Assembly: GCA_009777315.1 (NCBI GenBank)
Contig: WRMD01000001.1
Coordinates: 28,816-92,815, forward strand
Direction of reading: 5' to 3'
Origin: Candidatus Saccharimonadota bacterium
GTDB taxonomy: Bacteria > Patescibacteriota > Saccharimonadia > Saccharimonadales > Saccharimonadaceae
DNA: 64,000 bases
Shown piece by piece: positions 26,706 to 35,176 of this stretch (position 1 is its first letter; each line of letters starts with the position of its first letter). The position numbers were made by a program, and so were the translations under genes. Under the pieces are notes generated by a model that was given only the letters and a program-made list of their open reading frames with translations, searched no databases and was not told the origin of the DNA.

Positions 26706-26846
26706 GCATATTTCGTTGTCAGAGTTTCCGCTGCTCAGTCAACGTGCCTTTAGCACGTTTCCTTCCGCTGCTCAACTCTTCCTAGAACTATGCTCGAATA
26801 TTAGGTTAACTGTTTGTTTTGAACTTCATCCAGATTATTAGGTTAG
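26706..26846 (+). repeat. Dispersed repeat A, copy 2
   Basis: Begins GCATATTTCGTTGTCAGAG. The inner hairpin is AACGTGC (26741-26747)/GCACGTT (26753-26759) between direct repeats CCGCTGCTC. The outer stem ATATTTCG (26708-26715) faces CGAATAT (26795-26801). The tail TTGAACTTCATC matches copies 1 and 3. It lies between convergent genes. Confidence 0.85.
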
Positions 26847-26860
26847 GTGAGCGGACATCG

Positions 26861-27289
26861 TTAGTCGCAGACGGGGTGGATTTGGAGGTCGAAGTCGTTA
26901 CTGCCGAAGGGTTCGCGAGGGATGATGCGAACGACGGTTTTGATGGGGTTGCAGTGGCGGAGAGAGTGGCCGAACTCTTCACGGAAGCGGCCGTTTTCGC
27001 CTTGGAGGAGCTCATTTAAAGTGAGGAAAATACCGCTATTTGCTACCGAGGCATCGCGGAGGCGAGCGATAGCCAGCTCGGTGCCGGAGTCGTTGATGAT
27101 GTTTTCGCGGTAACTCTGGTAGTAGGCGGTTGCGAGGCGGGAGAGGTGGCGTTGATAATAGGCGCTACTAAACCAGCCCCAACCTAGAAAATAGGCGAGG
27201 ATAAGAAGGCCCATAGAAAGGGAGAAGAGAATTAGCCCGAACTTCATCCAGGCGTCACGATGGCCGGATGGGCGTCTTGCATTGCTCAC
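26861..27289 (-). CDS. Small single-pass membrane protein, unknown function
   Basis: 142 residues; not recognised. A positively charged N-terminus (SNARRPSGHRDAWMK) leads to one long helix (FGLILFSLSMGLLILAYFLGWGWF), then an exposed mostly helical C-terminal part with two cysteines (RHCNP...HPVCD). The start is GTG 27289, which lies 6 nt after an extended -10 (TGCTAAAAT, minus, 27296-27304); there is no ribosome-binding site, making it a predicted leaderless GTG start. It diverges from the histidine kinase gene across a 39-bp gap, so the two may be co-regulated. Confidence 0.65.
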   Translation of the reverse strand: MSNARRPSGHRDAWMKFGLILFSLSMGLLILAYFLGWGWFSSAYYQRHLSRLATAYYQSYRENIINDSGTELAIARLRDASVANSGIFLTLNELLQGENGRFREEFGHSLRHCNPIKTVVRIIPREPFGSNDFDLQIHPVCD

Positions 27290-27328
27290 CTCATGATTTT
27301 AGCATAAGTGTGATAAAATAACTATGTT

Positions 27329-28771
27329 ATGGGCTTCATGGAAAAAGTCAAGAAGATGTTGACACAGCCGATTGGTGGAACTGGTAAAGCCCAGCCCCAG
27401 AAGCAAGCGGCAGCGCCGGTGCCGACAGTGCCGATAGCGACGGCGATTGTGCCGGGTCAGGCAAAAACGAGTGTGTCGATTGAAGAGGTGATGAACTCGG
27501 TGGCGGATGGGATCGTGGCGTTGGACCGCTCGGGGACGATACGACTGATAAATGTAGCGGCGGCGAGGCTGGCGGGGTTTGCGAATTCGGCGGACGCGGT
27601 GGGGCTGAACTACGCAAGCGTGTTGCAGTTGGTGGATGTGGCGGGAGCGCCGCTGGAAGAAAGGCATAATCCGCTGATTAAGGCGCTGACGAATAATGAG
27701 ACGATGACGACGCGGGATTTCAGCTTGGTGAGTCGGGAGAATCAGAAGAGGACGCCGGTGGAGCTGACGACTTCGTATGACAAGCTGGACGACGCGATAA
27801 TCGTGACGTATCGGGATATCTCGCAGGAGTTAAAGGAAGATGGCGAGCAGATGGAGTTTATCTCGACAGCGAGCCATGAGATGCGGACGCCGATTGCGTC
27901 GATTGAGGGGTATTTGGGGTTGGCGCTTAATGAAAAGAGCGCGACGATAGATGCGCGGGCGCGAGAATATTTGGTGAAGGCGCATGAGGCGAGCCAGCAT
28001 CTAGGGAAATTGTTTAAGGATCTGCTGGATGCGACGCAGGCATCGGATCAGCGGCTGAAAGCGAGTTTGGAGCCGGTGGAGATGACGGAGCTGGTGCGGA
28101 ATGTGGTGAGTGGGTTTTCGCCGATGGTGGCGCAGAAGAATCTGGTGCTTTTGTTTAACTCGATACCGCTGTCGCAAGCTACGGCTGATCATCAGTTGAC
28201 GCAAAAGTTGTTTGCTAGGGTGGATCCGGGGTTTGTGCGAGAGATTGTGAATAATTTGATGGAGAACGCGATTAAATATACACCGGCGGGACGGATTGAG
28301 GTGACGGTGCAGGGTAGCCAAAATGAGGTGGTGGTGTCGGTGCGAGATAGTGGCGTGGGGATTTCCGCGGATGATTTGCCGCATATTTTTCAGAAGTTTT
28401 ATCGGTCGGATAACTCGGATACGCGGACAATTAACGGGACGGGGCTGGGGCTGTATATCGCGCGGGCGCGGACTGAGGCGATGGATGGGCAGCTGTCGGC
28501 GGATAGTACGTTTGGGCGTGGGTCGATATTTTTCCTGAGGCTACCGCGGATGACGGATGAGGAGTTTGACAAGGAGCGGGGGTTGGCGGATAATCAATTG
28601 GAGATGCCGAGTGCGGAAGAGCGGGCGGCGACGGTGCCAGCAGTAGCGCCTGCGGGACAAACAGTCGTCCAGGGTGCACCAGCGCTTCCAGCGCAACCTG
28701 CGGCTACGCCCGCACCTGTTCAGCAGCAAGTTCAAGTGGCGGAGCAGCCAGTAATAAATCAAGGAGGATAG
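27329..28771 (+). CDS. Soluble PAS-domain sensor histidine kinase
   Basis: 480 residues with no membrane segment, so it is a cytoplasmic sensor. After a Pro/Ala-rich N-terminus comes a PAS domain (about 48-165: VADGIVALDRSGTIRLINVAAARLAGF). HisKA follows with phospho-acceptor His183 in FISTASHEMRTPIASIEGYL, then HATPase_c with N box NNLMENAIKYTP, G1 VRDSGVGIS, F box FQKFYRSD and G2 GTGLGLYIA. A 50-residue Pro/Ala/Gln-rich tail ends the protein. Extended -10 TGATAAAAT (27311-27319) lies 9 nt before the ATG. The cognate receiver gene follows directly. The signal is unknown. Confidence 0.95.
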   Translation: MGFMEKVKKMLTQPIGGTGKAQPQKQAAAPVPTVPIATAIVPGQAKTSVSIEEVMNSVADGIVALDRSGTIRLINVAAARLAGFANSADAVGLNYASVLQLVDVAGAPLEERHNPLIKALTNNETMTTRDFSLVSRENQKRTPVELTTSYDKLDDAIIVTYRDISQELKEDGEQMEFISTASHEMRTPIASIEGYLGLALNEKSATIDARAREYLVKAHEASQHLGKLFKDLLDATQASDQRLKASLEPVEMTELVRNVVSGFSPMVAQKNLVLLFNSIPLSQATADHQLTQKLFARVDPGFVREIVNNLMENAIKYTPAGRIEVTVQGSQNEVVVSVRDSGVGISADDLPHIFQKFYRSDNSDTRTINGTGLGLYIARARTEAMDGQLSADSTFGRGSIFFLRLPRMTDEEFDKERGLADNQLEMPSAEERAATVPAVAPAGQTVVQGAPALPAQPAATPAPVQQQVQVAEQPVINQGG

Positions 28772-29566
28772 ATGGATCAGAAGAAGGTTCTGATTGTAGA
28801 AGACGACGCGGCGCTGGGGGAGATTTATGACGTGCGGCTGAAGAATGAGGGTTATCAGGTGACGTTGGCACATGACGGCGAGGAGGCGTTGCAAAAAGTG
28901 ACGCAGATTAAGCCGGATTTGGTGCTGAGCGATGTGATGATGCCAAAGATTAGTGGGTTTGATGTGCTGGATGTGATACGATCGACGCCGGAAACGAAAG
29001 ATACAAAGGTGATAATGATGACGGCGCTGTCGGGGAGTGAGCATCAGGATCGTGGGCAGAAGCTGGGGGTGGATTTGTATATGGTGAAGAGTCAGGTGGG
29101 GATTGAGGATATTGTGAATGCGGTGAATCAGCTATTGGGTGGTGGGACCGGGACGAGTACGCCGACGGCGAATGTGCCGGGGGCGGTGGCGCCGGCGACG
29201 ACGCCTGTGGTGCCACCGGCAGCGGCCGCGCCTGCGGCGCCGAGTGTTCCAGCTCCGGCTGCGCCGACAACAGCAGTGCCGATAGCGACTGTTCCTGCTG
29301 TGCCTGCTCCGGCGCCTCCGAATGCTCCCGCGGCATCAGAGTTTGCGCCGCCGACTGCTCCGTCTACGGAAGCACCAGCAGCGACGACTGTGCCGGTAAC
29401 GACACCGGATGTACCGGTGGCGATAAATGTAACGACGGGACCAGCGTCAGAAGCGAGTGCTCCTGTTGCACCGGCTACTATGGGACAGCCGCCGACTTCT
29501 TCTTCGCCTATCATTGATGCGGATAAGATAGTAGCGACGCCACCTGGGCCGACTTCGGTATTTTAA
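28772..29566 (+). CDS. Receiver-domain protein with a Pro/Ala-rich tail and no output domain
   Basis: 264 residues. Residues 1-125 are a complete CheY-like receiver: acidic pair ED/D at 10-12, phospho-acceptor Asp54 in LVLSDVMMPKISGFDVL, the switch Thr in VIMMTALSGSE and Lys in LYMVKSQ. The remaining ~140 residues are low-complexity Pro/Ala/Thr/Val. No DNA-binding domain is present, so signalling must act through protein contacts, as in CheY or PilG/PilH-type regulators. The ATG directly follows the kinase stop, with GGAGGA overlapping the kinase's last codons as ribosome-binding site. A link to the type IV pilus is possible but unproven. Confidence 0.92.
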   Translation: MDQKKVLIVEDDAALGEIYDVRLKNEGYQVTLAHDGEEALQKVTQIKPDLVLSDVMMPKISGFDVLDVIRSTPETKDTKVIMMTALSGSEHQDRGQKLGVDLYMVKSQVGIEDIVNAVNQLLGGGTGTSTPTANVPGAVAPATTPVVPPAAAAPAAPSVPAPAAPTTAVPIATVPAVPAPAPPNAPAASEFAPPTAPSTEAPAATTVPVTTPDVPVAINVTTGPASEASAPVAPATMGQPPTSSSPIIDADKIVATPPGPTSVF

Positions 29567-29572
29567 GATTGT

Positions 29573-30235
29573 ATGCGGTTAAATAAGTACTTGGCGCTGG
29601 CTCTGGGGATCTCGCGGCGGGAGGCTGATGAATTGGTGGCTTCGGGGCGAGTGGAGCAGCGGGGCGAGGATGTGCTGGTGGATGGTAAGGTGGTGAAGCC
29701 GATGCCGTATAAGTATTTGGCGTTTCATAAGCCGGTGGGGTATGTGTCGAGTCGGCGGGCGCAAGGCCAAGCGCCAACGATATATGAGATTTTGCCGGAG
29801 AAATATCATCATTTGAAGCCGGTGGGGCGGCTGGATAAGGATAGCTCGGGGATAATATTATTGACGAATGATGGGGATTTTGCGGAGCGGATGACGCATC
29901 CGAAATATGAGAAAGAAAAATTATATGAGGTGGAGTTGGATCATGATTTGACGCCGCTACATCAGCAGATGATAGCGGATTTTGGGGTGGATTTGCCAGA
30001 TGGGAAGAGTAAGATGGGGTTAGCGAGGCGGGATGAGGGGTATGGGGACGGGAAAGGGGAGCGACGTGAGTGGTCGGTGACGCTAAAAGAAGGGCGGAAT
30101 CGGCAGATTCGGCGGACGTTTGGGGCTCTGGGGTATACGGTGGTGGGGTTGCATCGGGTGAAGTTTGGGGTGTATGAACTAGCGGAGTTACCGACGGGGG
30201 AGTGGCAGGAGTTTACTATAAGAAACCAAGGTTAG
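29573..30235 (+). CDS. RluB/RsuA-family pseudouridine synthase
   Basis: 220 residues. An N-terminal S4 RNA-binding domain (MRLNKYLALALGISRREADELVASGRV) is followed by the catalytic domain, with Asp in GRLDKDSSGIILLTNDGDFAERMTHP (motif GRLD) and the C-terminal ring KEGRNRQIRRTFGALGY. This is the RsuA/RluB/E/F branch, which isomerises uridine in 16S or 23S rRNA; the site cannot be assigned. It begins 7 bp after the receiver gene and is probably part of the same operon. A strong hairpin follows the stop. Confidence 0.93.
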   Translation: MRLNKYLALALGISRREADELVASGRVEQRGEDVLVDGKVVKPMPYKYLAFHKPVGYVSSRRAQGQAPTIYEILPEKYHHLKPVGRLDKDSSGIILLTNDGDFAERMTHPKYEKEKLYEVELDHDLTPLHQQMIADFGVDLPDGKSKMGLARRDEGYGDGKGERREWSVTLKEGRNRQIRRTFGALGYTVVGLHRVKFGVYELAELPTGEWQEFTIRNQG

Positions 30236-30240
30236 GGAAA

Positions 30241-30276
30241 CAACGAGCCCCCTGCTTTATGCAGGGGGTGTCGTTG
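30241..30276. terminator. Long GC-rich hairpin
   Basis: CCCCCTGC (30248-30255)/GCAGGGGG (30261-30268), extended by outer CAACGA/TCGTTG (30241-30246 with 30271-30276). It has no T tract. It separates convergent genes and may work in both directions. Confidence 0.6.
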
Positions 30277-30308
30277 GTTGGAGTCTTCCACCTATGGAGC
30301 GGTCAACT

Positions 30309-31007
30309 CTATTTTTTTCGGCTGATGACGAAGTAACCACCGGCGGTAGCAAGAGCTACTGCACCAGCGATACCAGTCGCAACTGCTACCGGACCAGTTG
30401 GGGGTAGCGGTGGTGGCGTTGGTGGAGGGGTATCACATGGGAGACCGTCCACGATAATGCTCACGTCGTAACGATTGGTGTTGGTGATGATATTACGGGT
30501 ATCGTTATCATAACCGGTTACTTGTGCGTTCCAGTGGTAGGCGTTGCGGCCACACTTAAGCTGATCGACAGCTGGAACTTTGATGTTGAATCGAACTGTT
30601 GCGGAACCAGAGCCGTCGCTCGGATTGTAAATACCGAAACGGCCAAGGCTAAACTGCTGGGTAATATCCTGGCTGTTGATGAACTGGCCATCAGGGAACT
30701 GGCGGCTAAACACGCGAGCAGAGTTACCTACTACGGTGAGTTGACCGCTAACGTTCATGTTAGCCCGAACGTCAAGTCGGATACCAGCAAGGGTAGTTGT
30801 GTTGTAGACTATAAACATAGCCTCGACAACTTCGCCCGGTTGAGCGACGATGTCTTTTTGGAACGCGCCGGTCGAGTTAAGTCGTCGAACGCCGGCTACG
30901 ATCGTTGGGTCACCGATGGGGCCAGCCGAAACTGGTGCCACCATAGCAACTGTCGCAACAGTCGCCGCAGCCGCAGCTGCCAGGACACGATTAAAAGCTT
31001 TTTTCAT
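30309..31007 (-). CDS. Secreted surface protein with LPPTG sorting signal
   Basis: 232 residues. A signal peptide (MKKAFNRVLAAAAAATVATVAMVAPVSA) precedes a beta-rich domain of about 150 residues containing two cysteines (C150 region LKCGRNAY and GLPCDTPP). A Pro-rich linker leads to LPPTG, then a hydrophobic helix (VAVATGIAGAVALATAGGYFVI) and the basic end SRKK. This is a textbook sortase sorting signal with LPPTG as LPXTG; no sortase is in the window. The mRNA has a leader with AAAGGAG before the ATG and an extended -10 (TGTTAAAGT) about 40 nt upstream. Codon use is balanced rather than C-skewed, hinting at high expression or recent acquisition. Confidence 0.8.
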   Translation of the reverse strand: MKKAFNRVLAAAAAATVATVAMVAPVSAGPIGDPTIVAGVRRLNSTGAFQKDIVAQPGEVVEAMFIVYNTTTLAGIRLDVRANMNVSGQLTVVGNSARVFSRQFPDGQFINSQDITQQFSLGRFGIYNPSDGSGSATVRFNIKVPAVDQLKCGRNAYHWNAQVTGYDNDTRNIITNTNRYDVSIIVDGLPCDTPPPTPPPLPPTGPVAVATGIAGAVALATAGGYFVISRKK

Positions 31008-31155
31008 TAAAAACTCCTTTCAATGTAACTTGTTAGTCACTTTAACAATTTGCATGGTAAAAACCACGCTTCATCAGCCGAATTGTTAAAATGCCTCTCC
31101 CGACCAACAAGTCAGATTACTAACTACGAGATAATACTAGTGTATAGGGTAAGTG

Positions 31156-31191
31156 GGGGAGTTGCAAGCATGATCGCTTTGCAAACTCCCC
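31156..31191. terminator. Hairpin between the two surface-protein genes
   Basis: GGGGAGTT (31156-31163) pairs with AACTCCCC (31184-31191), with inner GCAA/TTGC. It probably ends the lipoprotein transcript on the minus strand. The rest of 31008-31309 holds the LPPTG gene's leader and promoter and no recognisable gene. Confidence 0.55.
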
Positions 31192-31309
31192 GCAGGCTCT
31201 TCTATACAAAAAGTCGAGCTAAGGTACTCACCCCTGTTGTATTGCAGGTGGTGCTATATATGGGCGGATTGACGCTCCGCTAAAGGCGTTAAAGTTTTGA
31301 GAGAGTTGT

Positions 31310-33559
31310 TTAGTGCCATCCGGCGGGGTCGTCACCATCGACTCCGGTTCCAGAGCCTCCCGGTAAGAGTTCGGTCGGGGTATCCTGACCTTTTTCTTCT
31401 GGTGGGGGTTGGAGGGAGGGGTCGGATGGGAAGTCGTATTCCCTGGGGTGGCCGGCTTCTTCGGGGACGTCAACTCCGGGTGTACCGCCCCAATGGTCGG
31501 GGTAGTTGCCGGGTGGGACGTCTTGCCATTGCTCGACGTACCGGAGGTAATTGACGATGACCGTGGTGTTGCCGGTGACGTTGTTTAGGGTGTACATGGC
31601 GCTACCGCCACTTGCTGTCCAACCGGATGGGGGGCTGTCGTGACCGCCGACGGAGCTACCGTTGATGGTCATACCGCTAAATGTGTGGAACCTTTCGTTT
31701 GGCCCCAACACAACCCTGCCTACAGCGCCGCCCGTACCGACGTCGCCGATGCGGAAAGTTGCTGACTGGTTGGTTGTTCGGATGGTCTGGGTGCTGACGG
31801 TTTCGACTACAGCGTGTGTCATTGTGTCAATTAGGCGAATGGTAACGGTTACGTCCCATTCTTGGGCTGCGGCCGGGCGACGGATATAGTAGGCGTTGAC
31901 CGTTCTATTAGCGGTAATATTGCTAATAGTGTGGCTTTGGCCTCTGGTGACGTTGGTTCCGTCGACATTGTGCAGCTCGTGCGCGTGTCCACCGTGGGTC
32001 AATGTTCCGGGGATGGTGTGACTGCCGCCAACTTGGATAGTGTGGGTGGTGGTGCCGGCGCGGGTCCAGTTAGCGGTACCCTGCTCGGCGACGTAGTTGT
32101 TGACGGTTAGGGTCACAGTCGTGGGCTGGTTGCGTACATAAACCGCGCGGAGCAAGGTGTTACCAGTAGGCGTAAAGCTGAAACTGGTGCCACTGGCGTT
32201 ATGCCTCCGAATAAACGTTTGGCCGTTGCTGCTGTATTCCCTGACTTCACTAATAGTGTAGTCATTCGACCTTGGCAGGTTGAAGCTCATGGCTCGGTTA
32301 ATCGGGCCCGTCTTCGAATCCCTTTGAGTGCCGGGTACCAGCATATAGTTGCCGCCTGACACATATACATGGTCCATGATGACGGTAACGTTTTGTGGCT
32401 GCGGCGGTGGGGTCGGGCCGGGGGGAGTAGGAGTAGGAGTAGCATCCGCTGCTCGCAAATAGTATGCGTGCAGGGTCATGTTGCCTGAAACCGTGACCGT
32501 AAAGCCTTGGCCACGCGCCCCATCCCGGTCGTTGACTCGGATGAGCTCGTGGGTGTGGCCGCCGTAACTGAATGTCCCAGGGACGGTATGGCTACTGCCG
32601 ACGTTGACTGTGAAGGTTTGGGTGCCCGCGCTGGTCCATTGAGTTGCTCCCGATTGGGCCACGTAATTGTTTACTGTGACCGTGACGGTTTGCGGTTGCG
32701 GAGTTTCTCCTCCCTCGCCCGGTGGTATTCCCGGTGGGCGATGGCTGTCATCCCGTGGCACGTCTCTGATGACGTGTCTTTCGGTCAGGATGTTGAAGCA
32801 CTCAATCAACGCGTAGGCTACTTGGCCGTCGGCGAAGGTAAAGGTGCCGACATGGCGTTGGTCAGCCGTGAGGTTGATGTTCCACGGGTTATATCGGAAC
32901 CCTGGAACTCGGTTGGACTGGCTGAAAGACTGCCGCGTGCTGTTGAAGTACGTATTGTAAAACGCGCTCCAACCGATGTTGTTACGGAAAGTGCCAAAAG
33001 GTTGCGCCGTAAAACCAACAATTTCCTTGCCGCCGTTCCCGGGCGCCGCGTGGTTAAACGTGGTCGCAATGTCCGGGTAGAGCCTCCAGGTGGAATTGAA
33101 GTATTCCATCATTTTGGCTTCGCGTTCGGCGTGGGGCAAGTGTGCGTAAGTGCGATACCACGCGTCGAGCATGATAAAGCTTACGGAGTTGTTGTGGTCG
33201 TTTGCCGAGGTCCGGGTAGGGTCGGTTTCGCTACCTACCAGGGGTTGTTCGGCTCCTTCGTTGGTTTCGCCCGGGTTATTGGTTTCGGGGTTGTTGGTTT
33301 CGTCGAGGTTGCTAGCGTCGCTAGGCAGCTCGGGGAACTCCGGGAAATCGTCCAACGGGGTGTTGTTTTGTGCTAACTGGGTTGACCAATCGGCGACAGA
33401 CGTCGCGGTGCCGGACTGCGAAAACAGATTGCAGCCGGACAGGAAAACTACGCTCATGACGAGCATGACAGTGAGGAGTAATCCTCTTGTTGTGACCATC
33501 GCCAGCCCAGGGGCAGTGGCGACAGTCCGGGTGGTGCTGAGGTTCTCGGTCTTTTTCAT
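31310..33559 (-). CDS. Large lipoprotein with four MucBP/B-repeat-like domains
   Basis: 749 residues. The lipobox is LSGC with Cys43, after a long n-region, so this is a predicted diacyl-anchored surface lipoprotein. An acidic Asn/Glu/Pro linker (50-100) leads to a domain rich in aromatic residues (DAWYRTYAHLPHAEREAKMM). Then come four repeats of ~80-100 residues, each opening with a VTVTVNNYV-type strand and closing with a Y(Y/V)xR strand (AYYLR, AVYVR, AYYIR, VNYLR). Modules one and three are closest to each other (GSHT(V/I)PGT; GGH(T/A)HEL). They resemble MucBP or bacterial B-repeat adhesin modules. The C-terminus is Pro/Glu/Asp-rich. The start has AAAGGGG upstream. A role in host attachment is inferred. 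Confidence 0.75.
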   Translation of the reverse strand: MKKTENLSTTRTVATAPGLAMVTTRGLLLTVMLVMSVVFLSGCNLFSQSGTATSVADWSTQLAQNNTPLDDFPEFPELPSDASNLDETNNPETNNPGETNEGAEQPLVGSETDPTRTSANDHNNSVSFIMLDAWYRTYAHLPHAEREAKMMEYFNSTWRLYPDIATTFNHAAPGNGGKEIVGFTAQPFGTFRNNIGWSAFYNTYFNSTRQSFSQSNRVPGFRYNPWNINLTADQRHVGTFTFADGQVAYALIECFNILTERHVIRDVPRDDSHRPPGIPPGEGGETPQPQTVTVTVNNYVAQSGATQWTSAGTQTFTVNVGSSHTVPGTFSYGGHTHELIRVNDRDGARGQGFTVTVSGNMTLHAYYLRAADATPTPTPPGPTPPPQPQNVTVIMDHVYVSGGNYMLVPGTQRDSKTGPINRAMSFNLPRSNDYTISEVREYSSNGQTFIRRHNASGTSFSFTPTGNTLLRAVYVRNQPTTVTLTVNNYVAEQGTANWTRAGTTTHTIQVGGSHTIPGTLTHGGHAHELHNVDGTNVTRGQSHTISNITANRTVNAYYIRRPAAAQEWDVTVTIRLIDTMTHAVVETVSTQTIRTTNQSATFRIGDVGTGGAVGRVVLGPNERFHTFSGMTINGSSVGGHDSPPSGWTASGGSAMYTLNNVTGNTTVIVNYLRYVEQWQDVPPGNYPDHWGGTPGVDVPEEAGHPREYDFPSDPSLQPPPEEKGQDTPTELLPGGSGTGVDGDDPAGWH

Positions 33560-33917
33560 GGAAAAGGGCCCCTTTCTTCAATAGATTTTTTTGGTATTCT
33601 ACACGGCCTGAAGCCGATCGTAGCTTGGTATGGTTGTCGATGACGAAATCGTCGGGTAGTACGGGAAATCTAATCTATATAGAAACAGCAAAAGCTGGTA
33701 ATATGGGGGTGGTTTTAACATCTCTCTCTGGTGCTTTGCACCATCCTGACACTAGCGGTTTAGTTCTAGTACCAGGGCGGTGCATAGCACGCAAATTCGT
33801 TGTTAATAATCTGACTTGTTAAATCGCGTCTCTAGACGCTCGATCTAGTCGACCATCCATTGACTGTTTCCATTATAGCACACCAGGTCTCAAAAGTCAA
33901 TAGATTTCAAGCATTAT

Positions 33918-33964
33918 ATAAGCATTTTGAGGCAAAAACTAGTGTTTTAGCATGAAATGCTTAT
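33918..33964. other. AT-rich long hairpin upstream of the tRNA promoter
   Basis: ATAAGCATTT (33918-33927) pairs with AAATGCTTAT (33955-33964), with inner AAAAC/GTTTT. The gap 33560-33983 is otherwise AT-rich with no supportable gene. It contains the lipoprotein leader and a small GGTGC/GCACC hairpin near 33731. Confidence 0.5.
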
Positions 33965-33983
33965 GTTTTTGGGGATTTTAGGG

Positions 33984-34012
33984 TTGTCTATGGGGTAAAG
34001 ATGTGTTAAAAT
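33984..34012 (+). promoter_or_regulatory. Promoter of the tRNA-His/Glu/Glu cluster
   Basis: TTGTCT at 33984-33989, a 17-bp spacer, TGT + TAAAAT at 34007-34012. The tRNA-His G-1 is at 34021, 8 nt after the box, so transcription should begin at or next to the mature 5' end. Confidence 0.75.
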
Positions 34013-34020
34013 AACGCTGT

Positions 34021-34097
34021 GGTGAGCGTAGCTCAGTTGGTAGAGCCCCGGGTTGTGGTTCCGGTTGTCGCGGGTTCGAGCCCCGTCGCTCACCCCA
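34021..34097 (+). tRNA. tRNA-His (GTG)
   Basis: The cloverleaf closes with GTGAGCG/CGCTCAC. The anticodon loop is TTGTGGT (GTG), the T loop TTCGAG. G-1 at 34021 faces C73 at 34094, and CCA is encoded at 34095-34097. The extra G-C pair identifies tRNA-His. Confidence 0.95.
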
Positions 34098-34166
34098 CAG
34101 TGAGCCTGCGCGAGCCTGATAATCGGCTTTAGAAAGCCTCACGGACAGTTAAAAAATGGTGACAAT

Positions 34167-34242
34167 GGCCCCATAGCCAAGTGGTTAAGGCACAGGGTTT
34201 TCATCCCTGCATACGTGGGTTCGATCCCCGCTGGGGTCACCA
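34167..34242 (+). tRNA. tRNA-Glu (TTC)
   Basis: Acceptor GGCCCCA/TGGGGTC, anticodon loop TTTTCAT (TTC), T-arm loop TTCGATC, encoded CCA. It lies 69 nt after tRNA-His with no promoter of its own, so it is probably cotranscribed. Confidence 0.95.
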
Positions 34243-34246
34243 TTAA

Positions 34247-34321
34247 GGCCTCATCGTCTAACGGTTAGGACACCAGGTTCTCATCCTGGCAATCGGAGTT
34301 CGATTCTCCGTGAGGTCACCA
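34247..34321 (+). tRNA. tRNA-Glu (CTC)
   Basis: Acceptor GGCCTCA/TGAGGTC, anticodon loop TTCTCAT (CTC), encoded CCA. It is 4 nt after the previous tRNA. Atypical genes begin directly downstream. Confidence 0.95.
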
Positions 34322-34376
34322 TGATAGACAGTGGTGAAATGAAAAAGCACCTCTGGACAAAGGAAACGATCTTGAT

Positions 34377-34970
34377 ATGAAATTATTACCTAAAATCTTA
34401 ATCGGCTTAGGTTCTACAACAGCGGTAGTTGCTACTACTGCCGTCATTAACCCATTCGGGATAGCAAATAGCGTTCCTGTAATTAGCCAAGCAAGAGAGG
34501 CCTATTTAATGGGAAGAATCATGGCTGGCACGGATCCAAAGGATATTGCCAGCGAAAAAGAAATCTGCTTACTCAGCGATAAATATGAACACGGAAGGTA
34601 TACTTGGTTTGACGAGCCGCATTATGCAGGTATGCAACAGCAACAGATAGAAAAGGAAGTTCCAGAACGAGATCCTAATAATCGCGGCGCTTACACTGGG
34701 AATATGACAACTGTCTATGAGACGGGAGAATATGTTCCAACTTATAAAAACTGTATCGGTTGGAAAGAATCAATCACAGATGATAAGGGTGTGTATTACG
34801 AGTTCAGTTCCCCTGACGATTATATTAGGTGGTTAGATGCCGATCGAGAACGACGCGAACAAGAGGCCGAACAGAGTCGGAGGGAGTCAGAAGAGACAAC
34901 GAGACGAATGGAACGAGAAAGGTGCGAAGCCAACAGAGCGCGAGGTTATATATTGGAGGGTTGCGAATGA
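34377..34970 (+). CDS. Exported or membrane-anchored protein of unknown function
   Basis: 197 residues; not recognised. The N-terminus (MKLLPKILIGLGSTTAVVATTAVI) is a signal peptide or anchor. The middle holds two cysteines (EICLLSD, YKNCIGW). The last 45 residues are a highly charged helix (DADRERREQEAEQSRRESEETTRRMERE), ending in two cysteines (RCEANRARGYILEGCE). Base composition is AT-richer and lacks the local G skew. It lies 56 bp after tRNA-Glu, a common insertion site, which suggests acquisition. The ribosome-binding site is weak (AAAGGAAA about 10 nt upstream). No function is proposed. Confidence 0.6.
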   Translation: MKLLPKILIGLGSTTAVVATTAVINPFGIANSVPVISQAREAYLMGRIMAGTDPKDIASEKEICLLSDKYEHGRYTWFDEPHYAGMQQQQIEKEVPERDPNNRGAYTGNMTTVYETGEYVPTYKNCIGWKESITDDKGVYYEFSSPDDYIRWLDADRERREQEAEQSRRESEETTRRMERERCEANRARGYILEGCE

Positions 34971-35176
34971 GCCATTGCTCCACTGCCCCATATGGGGAGA
35001 CAAAAATAACATCCGCTTCTGGCAGATGCTATTCCCAGACTGGGCGGTGTCTCAAGAGAGACACTCAGTCAATTTGACCGACACCAGACTGTTAAGCAGT
35101 GCTACTTGACGTAACCTGCACTTCCATTGTATCATATGTTAAGTTATGTGTCAATAGCGGACGGCGTGCCTAAGGT

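Noticed and set aside
31310..33559. CRISPR array or tandem DNA repeats at the repeat-rich surface protein.
   Set aside because: The repeats are protein-level modules of 80-100 residues with divergent DNA. No short regularly spaced direct repeats with unique spacers are seen anywhere in the window.
34837..35109. A 90-codon open frame overlapping the end of the exported-protein gene.
   Set aside because: It starts inside a supported gene, has no ribosome-binding site or promoter, and no recognisable content. The region after 34971 looks like hairpins.
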